Origin: UBA4742 sp037138595
GTDB lineage: Bacteria > Actinomycetota > Acidimicrobiia > Acidimicrobiales > Acidimicrobilacustridaceae
Length of the DNA stretch: 64,000 nt
Reading direction: 5' to 3'
NCBI GenBank assembly: GCA_037138595.1
Contig: JBAXIB010000012.1
Location: 31,844 to 95,843, forward strand
Part shown: one piece after another, positions 52,888-60,212 of the stretch
Layout: each line of letters starts with the position of its first letter
Numbering within the stretch: position 1 is the stretch's first letter
Notes under the pieces: model-generated
Told to the model about the DNA's origin: nothing
What the model saw: only the letters and a program-made list of their open reading frames with translations
Database searches by the model: none
Position numbers and translations under genes: made by a program

Positions 52888-52998
52888 GAGGCGGAAGCAG
52901 CAAGCAGCTGGTGAAACCCTGGACCACGCCCCTGCCCGGGCTGGGCACCAAGGGCCAGTGACTTGTCGTGGCGGCTGCTGCGGGGCTTGACTCATGCC

Positions 52999-53652
52999 AT
53001 GGGACTTGATGATCTCCGAGCAGAACTTATGGACCAAGGAATCGTCGAAGCAGACCTTGATCCTGATCCGTTTGAGCAATTTCGGCGTTGGTTTGAAGTC
53101 GCTCGTGATGGCGGAATGCATGAACCTGAAGCCATGGTGATCTCGACTGTCGGTGACCAAGGCATCCTCTCATCGCGCTATGTGTTGATGCGCGGTTGGT
53201 CGGATGGTGGTTTTGCGTTTTACACAAATTACGAGAGTCGGAAGGGTCGCGAATTGGCCGCGCATTCTGAAATCGCAGTGTGTTTTCCTTGGCATGTGTT
53301 GAGCCGCCAAATTCGAGTGATCGGACAGGTGGAGCGGATTTCTGCGACGACGTCAGACGCGTACTTTGCGGGCCGTCCGCGCGGAAGTCAGATCGGCGCT
53401 TGGGCATCAGCGCAAAGTACGGTCATTGGAAGTCGCGATGAACTCGATTCGGCCGTCGCTGCAGTGGAGGCCCGATTTGCTGGTGTCGATGTGCCTCGGC
53501 CGCCGCACTGGGGCGGGTACCGAATTGTGCCCAGTGAATTTGAGTTCTGGCAGGGTCGCGCGTCGCGATTGCACGATCGATTTCGCTATCGGCGCGTTGA
53601 AGCTGCCGGCGGTCTCGAACGACAGTGGTCGGTCGATCGCCTGAGTCCCTGA
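52999..53652 (+). CDS. pdxH: Pyridoxamine 5'-phosphate oxidase
   Basis: 217 residues from the ATG at 52999. FMN-binding split barrel with PEAMVISTVGDQGILSSRYV, FAFYTNYESRKGRELA, FPWHVLSRQIRVIGQVERIS and the C-terminal FEFWQGRASRLHDRFRYRR, all in order for PdxH. It oxidises PNP and PMP to pyridoxal phosphate with O2. It is divergent from cydA and convergent with the next gene. A Shine-Dalgarno is not evident. Confidence 0.94.
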   Translation: MGLDDLRAELMDQGIVEADLDPDPFEQFRRWFEVARDGGMHEPEAMVISTVGDQGILSSRYVLMRGWSDGGFAFYTNYESRKGRELAAHSEIAVCFPWHVLSRQIRVIGQVERISATTSDAYFAGRPRGSQIGAWASAQSTVIGSRDELDSAVAAVEARFAGVDVPRPPHWGGYRIVPSEFEFWQGRASRLHDRFRYRRVEAAGGLERQWSVDRLSP

Positions 53653-53688
53653 CCGCTGAAGTCCCTGATCGAGCCGGCCCTCGTCGGG

Positions 53689-54624
53689 TTAGTTCAGCAG
53701 TTTCAGAACTTCTTCGCCGACCAAGTCAATGTGGTCAAGGTCGTCGATGTCGAGGATTTGGAGATACATCCGTTGTGCACCGGCCTCGGCATACGTGGCG
53801 ATGGTGTCAAGAACCTGAGCTGGGGATCCAGCCAGCCCATTGGCCCGTAAATCGTTGTCGTAACTGCGACCGATTGCGGCCGCTCGCCGCTCAAGTTCCT
53901 GGTGGTTCGTGCCACAACACAGCACCAAGGCGGCCGAGTACACCACATCGTCCGGATCGCGATCGATTGCTTCGCATGCCCGGCGGACATTGCCAACTTG
54001 ATCGGTAAATACTTCGACGGACCCAAATGGCAAATTGAATTCGTTGGCATATCGAGCGGTAAGTCGGGGAGTGCGATGAGGTCCATAACCACCGATGATG
54101 ATGGGGGGGCCATTGGGTTGCACCGGTTTTGGAAGCGCCGGCGAAGCCACCACGGTGTAATTGTCGCCTTCAAATGAAAACTGTGAGTCGATCGGTGTGC
54201 GCCATAGTCCGGTCACAATTTGGAGTTGTTCTTCAAGCATGTCGAATCGTTGGCCTAGTGACGGGAACGGAATGCCATAGGCAGTGTGTTCATCGTCGAA
54301 CCATCCAGCTCCAAGGCCAAGCTCAACTCGTCCATCACTCATCTCGTCGACCTGAGCCACGGCGACGGCGAGTGGGCCAGGCAGTCGGAACGTCGCCGAA
54401 CAGACCAATGTCCCGAGTCGGATCGTGGTGGTTTCGCGAGCGATTGCCCCCAGAGTGACCCACGTGTCGCTAGGTCCGGGCATGCCACTCACGTCGCCCA
54501 TTTTCAAGTAGTGGTCTGACCGAAAGAAGGCTTCGAAACCCTGTGCTTCGGCCCGTTGCGCGACAGCTAATTGTTGGGCGTAAGACGCGCCTTGCTGCGG
54601 TTCAATAAACGCTCGAATGTCCAT
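53689..54624 (-). CDS. LLM-class (luciferase-like) F420-dependent oxidoreductase
   Basis: 311 residues from the ATG at 54624, eight bases after a TAGCAT -10. TIM-barrel of the luciferase-like monooxygenase family: QGFEAFFRSDHYL, TTTIRLGTLVCSATFRLPGPLAVAVAQVDEMSDGR (here as RLGTLVCSATFR and EMSDGR), ELGLGAGWFDDEH and PPIIIGGYG. Actinobacterial members with this pattern use F420H2 or FMNH2. Substrate unknown. The 3' end faces pdxH, and the start is followed by a divergent-free gap into the next minus-strand gene, whose stop lies within the -10 region. Confidence 0.85.
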   Translation of the reverse strand: MDIRAFIEPQQGASYAQQLAVAQRAEAQGFEAFFRSDHYLKMGDVSGMPGPSDTWVTLGAIARETTTIRLGTLVCSATFRLPGPLAVAVAQVDEMSDGRVELGLGAGWFDDEHTAYGIPFPSLGQRFDMLEEQLQIVTGLWRTPIDSQFSFEGDNYTVVASPALPKPVQPNGPPIIIGGYGPHRTPRLTARYANEFNLPFGSVEVFTDQVGNVRRACEAIDRDPDDVVYSAALVLCCGTNHQELERRAAAIGRSYDNDLRANGLAGSPAQVLDTIATYAEAGAQRMYLQILDIDDLDHIDLVGEEVLKLLN

Positions 54625-54632
54625 AGTCGTGG

Positions 54633-54638
54633 ATGCTA
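54633..54638 (-). promoter_or_regulatory. -10 element (TAGCAT) before the LLM-class gene
   Basis: Minus-strand TAGCAT, eight bases, ATG at 54624. It overlaps the stop codon of the upstream gene, which ends at 54636. Confidence 0.5.
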
Positions 54639-55244
54639 GGTGCTTGTGGCATTCCACGTTTGCGCCGCGACAGCTAATGCCGAAATGAGTGCGTCGGTAT
54701 GGGGGACCCGACCTTCGGAGTCGGCAGATGACCAATACGGTCCGAGTCCGCGAACGCGCGGCGGCAATTCGAGTTGCACTCCGCTGTTGCGGGAACGGTT
54801 AACCGGATTATCGGGGTGGAGTCCTCGAAGCTCTTCCGGTATTCGATCAAGCGAATCGACGATGTCATAGTCGGGAAGGCTAGGGCGAAGGTGACTCGCA
54901 AGATGAGCGGCAAAGGGACGATTTTGTCCGCCGAGAAGCAGCGAGGTGAACATGTCTTGTCGACCGAAACCATGCACGGCGATGATGACATCGACATGGT
55001 CGAGAAACTGTCTCAGCGCACGCGAATGGACCGGATCGATCATCTTCGAGGGCACATGCCACCGGAATCCTTCGGGCTGAACCACGGCGTAGACCGAACT
55101 GCCGGATTGTTCAGCGGCAGCAATTGCGATGTCATCGGTGACCCGTTCAAGCGATCCCCCATGGAAAGCCATGAACCCGACTGTCGACGGGCGCAGGACG
55201 CTTAGCTCGTCGACGCCGGGCTGGGTCAGTAATTCGTCGAACAT
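54636..55244 (-). CDS. Poly-gamma-glutamate hydrolase-family protein
   Basis: 202 residues. It shows the pattern of the PGA hydrolase (phage PghP-like) family of zinc peptidases: GFMAFHGGSLERVTDDIA (His28 and Glu33 as likely metal ligands), then IIAVHGFGRQDMFTSLLLGG with a second His, and NSGVQLELPPRVR. No signal peptide or TM helix is visible, so it is likely cytosolic. Family members cleave gamma-glutamyl bonds, but the natural substrate here is unknown. A TAACGT nine bases before the ATG suggests a near-leaderless start. The next gene downstream begins 12 bases after its stop. Confidence 0.7.
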   Translation of the reverse strand: MFDELLTQPGVDELSVLRPSTVGFMAFHGGSLERVTDDIAIAAAEQSGSSVYAVVQPEGFRWHVPSKMIDPVHSRALRQFLDHVDVIIAVHGFGRQDMFTSLLLGGQNRPFAAHLASHLRPSLPDYDIVDSLDRIPEELRGLHPDNPVNRSRNSGVQLELPPRVRGLGPYWSSADSEGRVPHTDALISALAVAAQTWNATST

Positions 55245-55253
55245 GGTGTAACG

Positions 55254-55259
55254 ACGTTA
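55254..55259 (-). promoter_or_regulatory. -10 element (TAACGT) before the PGA-hydrolase-like gene
   Basis: Minus-strand TAACGT, nine bases, ATG at 55244. Confidence 0.45.
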
Positions 55260-55274
55260 TCGGGATGGCCTTGA

Positions 55275-56123
55275 TCAGGTTGACCGACGGCGTCCACCCA
55301 TCACGAGTGCAACGGTGACCCCAATCACCGCGACGAGCACGATGCCGATCTGGATCGGTCCCGTGCGTTGAATCCACGACCCGATCGTGCTGTTCCATTC
55401 GTACACCTGTTGTGCGACTCCGCCACCGGAAACGTCGCCTCGGCGGACCTGTAACTCAAACCAGCCGTAGTAGGCGACGTACGCGCCTGCAGTAATGAGG
55501 AGCGCGCCAGACAGTTTGTAGATGTAAGGCAGCGCGCGGCGAAGCGATCGCACCAATGAGTGCCGAGCTAATGCGACGGCGATTGTCAGCGCCACAAGGA
55601 CGACTCCCATACCTAACCCGTAGGCGAAAAACGCGGCTAATCCTGAAGCGAAGCTGCTACCGGTGAAGCTTGGTGCGACGGCCGCGATGAAGAGCGGAAT
55701 GGTGCACGACAGCGAAACCAGTGCATAGGACATGCCGAAGAGAAAAATCGAAGTGAGCTGTCGAGTGTTGGTTCCACCGGGCAGCGTCGGAATGCGCAAT
55801 GAAAATGCGTGGCCGCGCAGCAGCGCGATGCCGAAGCCGATGAGTACCAAGCCCAAGACCATGGTGACCCACGGCAAAAAATGTTGAATTGAACCGAGCG
55901 CGCTGTTCAGAACTATTCCGAGGACACCGAAAACGACCAAGAATCCGGCGGTGACGGTCGCCCCGACGCGCAGCGCTTGGAACACGCTCGCACGCGTGTC
56001 CTTTTGGGCCCCTTCAAGGCCAAGGAAGAACGATAAATAGGCCGGAAGCATGGCGAATCCACACGGATTTACGGTCGCGACCATACCGACCCCAAATGCG
56101 TAAGCGAGCGGGGCATGAATCAC
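55275..56123 (-). CDS. CcdA/DsbD-type thiol-disulfide membrane transporter
   Basis: 282 residues from the GTG overlapping the upstream stop (GTGA). Six TM helices in the core with the paired redox Cys of the CcdA family: Cys21 in ATVNPCGFAMLPAY and Cys140 in ALVSLSCTIPLF. A C-terminal extension carries one or two additional helices. It carries reducing power across the membrane, here most likely to the TlpA-like protein encoded immediately upstream, for cytochrome c or CuA maturation. That link is inferred from adjacency and the presence of a caa3 oxidase. Confidence 0.87.
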   Translation of the reverse strand: MIHAPLAYAFGVGMVATVNPCGFAMLPAYLSFFLGLEGAQKDTRASVFQALRVGATVTAGFLVVFGVLGIVLNSALGSIQHFLPWVTMVLGLVLIGFGIALLRGHAFSLRIPTLPGGTNTRQLTSIFLFGMSYALVSLSCTIPLFIAAVAPSFTGSSFASGLAAFFAYGLGMGVVLVALTIAVALARHSLVRSLRRALPYIYKLSGALLITAGAYVAYYGWFELQVRRGDVSGGGVAQQVYEWNSTIGSWIQRTGPIQIGIVLVAVIGVTVALVMGGRRRST

Positions 56124-56773
56124 GACAACAAGTCCTGATCGATGTGTTGGCGTAGTTCGGTCGGATCGACCGCACCACCGAAACGCGCCCACGCGATCGT
56201 GCCATCGGATCGGACCAGCACGGTGACGGGAATTGAACTTGCGCCGATGGAGGCGGCGACTGCACCTTGCGGGTCTGACAGCAGGCGATACGTAACCCCG
56301 GTGCTGATCGCCCGTTTGCGTCCGAGGTCGATTCCTTCGCCACTATCGATACCTACGAAGTCGACCCGGCTCCCGTAGTCCTGATGCACCTGTTCGAGGT
56401 CCGGCATTTCGGTCACGCACGGGACACAATTCGATGCCCATAAATTCATGACAGTTGGATTGTTGCCATTAGAACGTATTGAGCCCTGATCGCCGTCGAA
56501 TTGCTCAAGGACGTGTTCGGGCATTACTCGACCGATGAGATCGTCAGGGGTTGAAACAGCGCCGAGAAGTGGGTTGGGAATCGCTGCCTCGGTTGCAGTG
56601 GATTCGAGCACTGTGACCGATCCCTTGGAATCGCCATTCTGGGTCGTCACTTGTAAACCAATGGCCGCCGCGGCAACGATTCCAATCGCGATCGCCGACC
56701 AAACGCCTCGGCGAAGCCCAGGTCGGGCCGGAGTCGAAACAGGGGTATCACGGGGCTGGGTTTCCATAGGCAC
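56120..56773 (-). CDS. TlpA/ResA-like membrane-anchored thioredoxin
   Basis: 217 residues; GTG 56773 or ATG 56767. One N-terminal TM helix (about 24-43) anchors a periplasmic thioredoxin fold with redox motif NLWASNCVPCVTEMPDLEQV, Cys116 and Cys119, and a cis-Pro loop (SSIPVTVLV). ResA/TlpA-type proteins reduce apocytochrome c or copper sites. It overlaps the CcdA gene by 4 bases, a classic electron-donor pairing. Confidence 0.9.
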   Translation of the reverse strand: MPMETQPRDTPVSTPARPGLRRGVWSAIAIGIVAAAAIGLQVTTQNGDSKGSVTVLESTATEAAIPNPLLGAVSTPDDLIGRVMPEHVLEQFDGDQGSIRSNGNNPTVMNLWASNCVPCVTEMPDLEQVHQDYGSRVDFVGIDSGEGIDLGRKRAISTGVTYRLLSDPQGAVAASIGASSIPVTVLVRSDGTIAWARFGGAVDPTELRQHIDQDLLS

Positions 56774-56839
56774 GCCGCGTAGGCCCCCCGACGGTACCGC
56801 CGTGTGGCTGGTGGGCGACAGTACGCACCGACTGATCGG

Positions 56840-57193
56840 TTAGGCGGTGCGCAGCTGCACCTGCTGTCGAAGACGGTCTGGCACTGCAATTTCGGGAAGC
56901 TGGTCTTGGGGTCGAGCGACTTGTGGGGGTCGGCCCCGCCGTCTTTTGGAGGCAAGGATGCGGCCATCGCGGAAAAGTTGACCACCCCAGACTCCCCAAG
57001 GTTCCCGCCTGGAGATTGCACCTTCGAGGCATTGGCCTAACACCTCACATCCGGCGCAGATCAACTTTGCTTGGGCGATGTCTTGGAGTTCTTCGGAGAA
57101 GAAAACTCCCGAAAGCGTTGCTTGGCTGTCGCGGCATTGGGCCTGGTCCCACCAACTTGGATCGAATAGTTCTTCGCTAGTTATGGTCAACAT
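56840..57193 (-). CDS. whiB: WhiB-family [4Fe-4S] transcription factor with AT-hook (WhiB7-like)
   Basis: 117 residues. Cys20, Cys46, Cys49 and Cys55 form the Fe-S site (C-x25-C-x2-C-x5-C), followed by GVWGG (67-71), which contacts the sigma factor. The C-terminal region has an AT-hook, KRRRGRPP (83-90), as in WhiB7, which drives intrinsic antibiotic-resistance genes. The start ATG at 57193 has AAGGAA upstream. About 50 bases before it stands a strong intrinsic terminator (57244-57271) and, before that, a 61-codon ORF, the arrangement of the whiB7 attenuation leader. Which WhiB subfamily it is rests on the AT-hook and this leader. Confidence 0.85.
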   Translation of the reverse strand: MLTITSEELFDPSWWDQAQCRDSQATLSGVFFSEELQDIAQAKLICAGCEVLGQCLEGAISRREPWGVWGGQLFRDGRILASKRRRGRPPQVARPQDQLPEIAVPDRLRQQVQLRTA

Positions 57194-57243
57194 GGGCTGT
57201 TCCTTCTGGTCTCGTTGTGCGGTCGGTGCGGAATGGAAAATGC

Positions 57244-57271
57244 AAAAAAGCCGCCGGGTAAACCCGGCGGC
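57244..57271 (-). terminator. Intrinsic terminator in the whiB leader
   Basis: On the minus strand a perfect 10-bp inverted repeat GCCGCCGGGT-TT-ACCCGGCGGC (a 9-bp stem with a 4-base loop in practice) is followed by TTTTTT. It ends about 50 bases before the whiB ATG and starts about 30 bases after the stop of the small ORF at 57303. Confidence 0.9.
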
Positions 57272-57302
57272 CGTTCGGAAATCGTCTTCGCTTAAGCGTT
57301 GC

Positions 57303-57488
57303 TTAGAGCGGAGGTTCCGTCAGGTGGCGGGTGGCCTTGGCTGTATGGTCAGCATGAAAGTGGGCCGGATACGCGCCGGTGGGGCCGACGTTGACCGACC
57401 ACGAAATGGTCGTAAAAACCCGCGTCGTGCTGGCGCGCAATGCGACGCCGTCGACCTTCTTGGTTGTTAGGTCAAGGATGGTTTTCAC
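57303..57488 (-). CDS. 61-codon small ORF in the whiB leader
   Basis: GTG at 57488 with GGAG nine bases upstream; 61 codons ending TAA at 57303. The peptide (MKTILDLTTKKVDGV at the start, GAYPAHFHADHTAK near the end) has no TM helix, no Cys and no family I recognise. It is the only ORF between the leader promoter and the terminator. It may be a regulatory upstream ORF that controls readthrough into whiB, as at whiB7, or an independent small protein. A longer frame starts at 57512 without a ribosome site. Confidence 0.55.
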   Translation of the reverse strand: MKTILDLTTKKVDGVALRASTTRVFTTISWSVNVGPTGAYPAHFHADHTAKATRHLTEPPL

Positions 57489-57560
57489 GAAAAAAATCTC
57501 CGGACTGGCCAAACGTGGGAGCTCGGGTGGAGGGCGAAACGCCGGTGCGCAACAGTCTCA

Positions 57561-57589
57561 ATGGCACCACGCGCGCACGTCAGAGTCAA
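57561..57589 (-). promoter_or_regulatory. Promoter of the whiB leader
   Basis: Minus strand TTGACT (57589-57584), 17 bases, TGCCAT (57566-57561). An AT-rich patch (AACTAATTCAG) lies just upstream of the -35, as expected at WhiB7-activated promoters. The -10 is weak, which also fits an activated promoter. Confidence 0.45.
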
Positions 57590-57622
57590 CTGAATTAGTT
57601 CGAGGCGCCGGAACTCAGGCGT

Positions 57623-57628
57623 TAGCGT
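57623..57628 (+). promoter_or_regulatory. -10 element (TAGCGT) before the thioesterase
   Basis: TAGCGT, seven bases, ATG at 57636; no Shine-Dalgarno. Confidence 0.5.
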
Positions 57629-57635
57629 CGTCACG

Positions 57636-58433
57636 ATGACCGAATCTGCTGCTAGCGAAATGTTGCCGATACCGACTACAGGTCGGACCTTCACAGCATC
57701 TCGGCGAGCCCGATTCGGTGACCTGAGTCCTGACGGTCGGCTGCGCCTTGATGCCATTGCCCGCTTTGTTCAAGACGTGTCGAGCGATGACACCGCTGAT
57801 GCTCAGCTCGAAAACGATATGGCATGGGTGGTGCGACGAACTGTGGTCGAAATCGGCGTTTCGGCGCACTTTCGAGAATCACTGGACCTCACTACCTTTT
57901 GTTCCGGCACGGGATCTCGCTGGGCCGAGCGCCGGGTGGCTATGAACGGCGAGTCGGGCGCGAGGATCGAATCGGCATCATTATGGGTCCACCTTGACGG
58001 GAAAACCGGCCGTCCAACGACGTTGCCGCAGCAATTCCATGAGTGTTACGACGAAGCTGCTCGTGGGCGAGTGGTTTCGGCCCGATTACAGCATGATGGT
58101 GATGTCGCCCGTTACGCGACCCGACGAAACTGGGTGTTGCGGTTTACCGATTTCGATTTACTCGGCCACGTGAACAATGCCGCTACTTGGTCCATGGTCG
58201 AAGACGTCATAGCGTCGCGTCCGCACCTATTCCCACCGATGCGAGCGGAACTCGAGTACCGAACGGCCATTGAGCGCGACGACGAGATCGAGCTCGCAGT
58301 CGTCGACAACCCGGACGGTTCGGTGACCATTTGGGTGCTCGAAGTATTGCCGGCAGGCGGGATGTCTCCGCGGCTGTACGCAACAGCGAAGGTTGTTCGG
58401 GCCGCGGGGTCGTCTATGCAGTCGGATTCATAA
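57636..58433 (+). CDS. Acyl-ACP thioesterase (double hotdog)
   Basis: 265 residues in two hotdog halves. The first has RFVQDVSSDDTADA and a substrate-side block; the second has the strong motif LRFTDFDLLGHVNNAATWSMVED, in which Asp/His/Asn resemble the catalytic set of FatA/FatB-type acyl-ACP thioesterases. It likely releases fatty acids from ACP or a CoA ester. Divergent from the whiB leader. Its 3' end overlaps the convergent serpin gene by 20 bases. Confidence 0.85.
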   Translation: MTESAASEMLPIPTTGRTFTASRRARFGDLSPDGRLRLDAIARFVQDVSSDDTADAQLENDMAWVVRRTVVEIGVSAHFRESLDLTTFCSGTGSRWAERRVAMNGESGARIESASLWVHLDGKTGRPTTLPQQFHECYDEAARGRVVSARLQHDGDVARYATRRNWVLRFTDFDLLGHVNNAATWSMVEDVIASRPHLFPPMRAELEYRTAIERDDEIELAVVDNPDGSVTIWVLEVLPAGGMSPRLYATAKVVRAAGSSMQSDS

Positions 58434-59697
58434 CTCGCCCAAGCACGAGTGGTTCGCCACTTGCTCGATCAATGACCATGACGATGAACGGTCGGTCAAT
58501 GTGCACGGTCGTGAGCGGAACGGTGATTTTCGCCGAGGCTCGGATGACCTGGGATGCGGTGGATTGAGCGGTTCCATCTTCGTCAGCTGACAAATACGTC
58601 TGTTGTGGGAACGAAGCAATCGCAAGCGGTTCGTCGTCGGTGATCGCTGAGAAGTCGGCATCACCAGGCGTGAATGCCGCGGGCGCCCCGAGTTCAATGA
58701 GCATGTCGGCGAGGTTTTGTTGGCTTGTGAATCCAAATTTCGGGAAGTGGAGTTCAATGGGAATGGGTCGCATCAATGTGATGACGCGCTGCATTTCGGC
58801 ACCATCGAAGCGGGCCTCAACGTCAGCGAAACGACCGGGGTCAGGGGCGATGACCACCATCTCGAGTTGGCGACCGAGATACGGCAGTGAGACCGCCTCC
58901 CAGCCGTCGCTCTTGGCATACAACAATCCAGCCGGAGCTTGCACGGTCATCGTGACCGGATTCACCGACTGGCCGTCGATCAAGGTGAATTTGGCTGGTC
59001 GACTCTTGAGGGATTCGAACGGGATATCCCAAGGTGCATTGAGCGATGCGGCGGAAGTCAGCACGAGTCGAGAGACGTCAGTGATGAGACCGCGAGGTAC
59101 CAGACCTTCGATATCGCGATGAGTGTTTTGACGGATCCAGTTGTTCATCGCGTTGCGCGATGCTTCGGGGTCAGAACGAAAGTCGACGGTGCGGATTCCG
59201 GTACCGAACATGGTCGACAGGGTGTCGAGGAACGGTTGCTTCACTCGCGTCTGTTTTTGAATCCACAACGACGTGGGTAGATCAAGAGCGATTTCGCCGC
59301 GGCGTTGATCATTGGATTGCGGGCCAGATCGATTTTCGAGTTCCTGACCGATCGCGTTGAGGCCTTCATCGAGGTTGAGGCCGGGTGTGAGATGTTGCAC
59401 GACGTTGAGTTGATCGGCGGTCGAACCTCGCGCTCCGGCGGCGGCCATCGCAAGGGTGACGGAGATCCCGTAAGGGGAGAAAACGAAATTGCTGGACCGT
59501 GCCGCAATGGCCCGGTACAGCGAACTACCCAACGACGAGTTGGCAATGACGGTGGGGTCGACGGTCGATCGGTTGATCGCGGCACGCGGTGTATGGGCTT
59601 CCACCTCAATCCCCGTAGGTGGGCCGCCGCATGCACTCGTCAACGCGATGGCAATCGTCAATGTCACGGCGGTGACGAACAGCGAGTTGCGACGCAT
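58414..59697 (-). CDS. Lipoprotein serpin
   Basis: 427 residues. The N-terminus is a lipoprotein signal peptide with lipobox LTSAC (Cys23), so the protein is anchored at the outer face of the membrane. The serpin fold is clear: NFVFSPYGISVTLAMAAAGA, APWDIPFESLKSRPAKF (compare NAPWxxPF), LPKFGFTSQQNLADMLIELG-type HFPKFGFTSQQNLADML, and HIDRPFIVMVIDR at the C-terminus. The hinge reads SADEDGTAQSTASQV; P12 to P9 is QSTA instead of the small AAAA set, so strand insertion may be less efficient. By alignment the cleaved bond lies near IRASAK, target protease unknown. Confidence 0.9.
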   Translation of the reverse strand: MRRNSLFVTAVTLTIAIALTSACGGPPTGIEVEAHTPRAAINRSTVDPTVIANSSLGSSLYRAIAARSSNFVFSPYGISVTLAMAAAGARGSTADQLNVVQHLTPGLNLDEGLNAIGQELENRSGPQSNDQRRGEIALDLPTSLWIQKQTRVKQPFLDTLSTMFGTGIRTVDFRSDPEASRNAMNNWIRQNTHRDIEGLVPRGLITDVSRLVLTSAASLNAPWDIPFESLKSRPAKFTLIDGQSVNPVTMTVQAPAGLLYAKSDGWEAVSLPYLGRQLEMVVIAPDPGRFADVEARFDGAEMQRVITLMRPIPIELHFPKFGFTSQQNLADMLIELGAPAAFTPGDADFSAITDDEPLAIASFPQQTYLSADEDGTAQSTASQVIRASAKITVPLTTVHIDRPFIVMVIDRASGEPLVLGRVMNPTA

Positions 59698-59702
59698 ACC
59701 TC

Positions 59703-59709
59703 TAGCATG
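59703..59709. promoter_or_regulatory. Overlapping divergent -10 elements between serpin and DUF779 genes
   Basis: TAGCATG reads TAGCAT on plus (59703-59708), seven bases before the DUF779 ATG at 59716, and CATGCT on minus (59709-59704), six bases before the serpin ATG at 59697. The start codons are separated by only 18 bases, so both transcripts would be leaderless. Confidence 0.5.
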
Positions 59710-59715
59710 GCCTCC

Positions 59716-60174
59716 ATGCAGGTCACCGCGACAGATGCCGCCGTTGAGGTAGTTCGCCGAGCAGTTTTAAGTCGTGCTGGCGTACTCACCATCACATTAG
59801 GTACGGGTTGCTGCGAGTCCACGGCCCCGTTTCTCTATGAGGATTTTTGGCCGGGTCCTGATCAGGCGCCGGTGGGTGCTGTTGGCGAGGTTGTGGTCTA
59901 TGCACCCGAATATCTCCGTGGGATGTATCCCGGCGACGACGGAGTCGTCATCGATGTGTTTGAAGGCTTGGCTGAATCGATGTCCATCGAAACCGAATTT
60001 GGTTGTCGCCTGATCCTCAGAGGTCTTGGCGTCGATAGCGGTTCAGCCGAGGATCAGTGCAAGGTAGCGAGTGATGATTCGCAGGTGGGGGCGCTGTCTT
60101 TGGTTGATCTTGACGTAGGTCAGCGGGTGAAGGGCGAGCTTCCCGAGTCGCTTCGCCGGATGCGCATGCGTTGA
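59716..60174 (+). CDS. DUF779 family protein
   Basis: 152 residues from the ATG at 59716. The family core is present: QVTATDAAVEVVRRAVL, GTGCCESTAPFLYEDFWPGP with the paired Cys, VVVYAPEYLRGMYPGDDGVVIDV and SIETEFGCRLILRG. DUF779 proteins often sit beside aldehyde dehydrogenases; here the neighbour is an aldo/keto reductase. Function unknown. A C-terminal extension of about 45 polar residues is unusual for the family. Confidence 0.8.
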   Translation: MQVTATDAAVEVVRRAVLSRAGVLTITLGTGCCESTAPFLYEDFWPGPDQAPVGAVGEVVVYAPEYLRGMYPGDDGVVIDVFEGLAESMSIETEFGCRLILRGLGVDSGSAEDQCKVASDDSQVGALSLVDLDVGQRVKGELPESLRRMRMR

Positions 60175-60200
60175 CCATGCTCAGATCGATTTCTCCGGCC

Positions 60201-60206
60201 TAACGT
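60201..60206 (+). promoter_or_regulatory. -10 element (TAACGT) before the aldo/keto reductase
   Basis: TAACGT, six bases, ATG at 60213. Confidence 0.5.
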
Positions 60207-60212
60207 GGCGCC

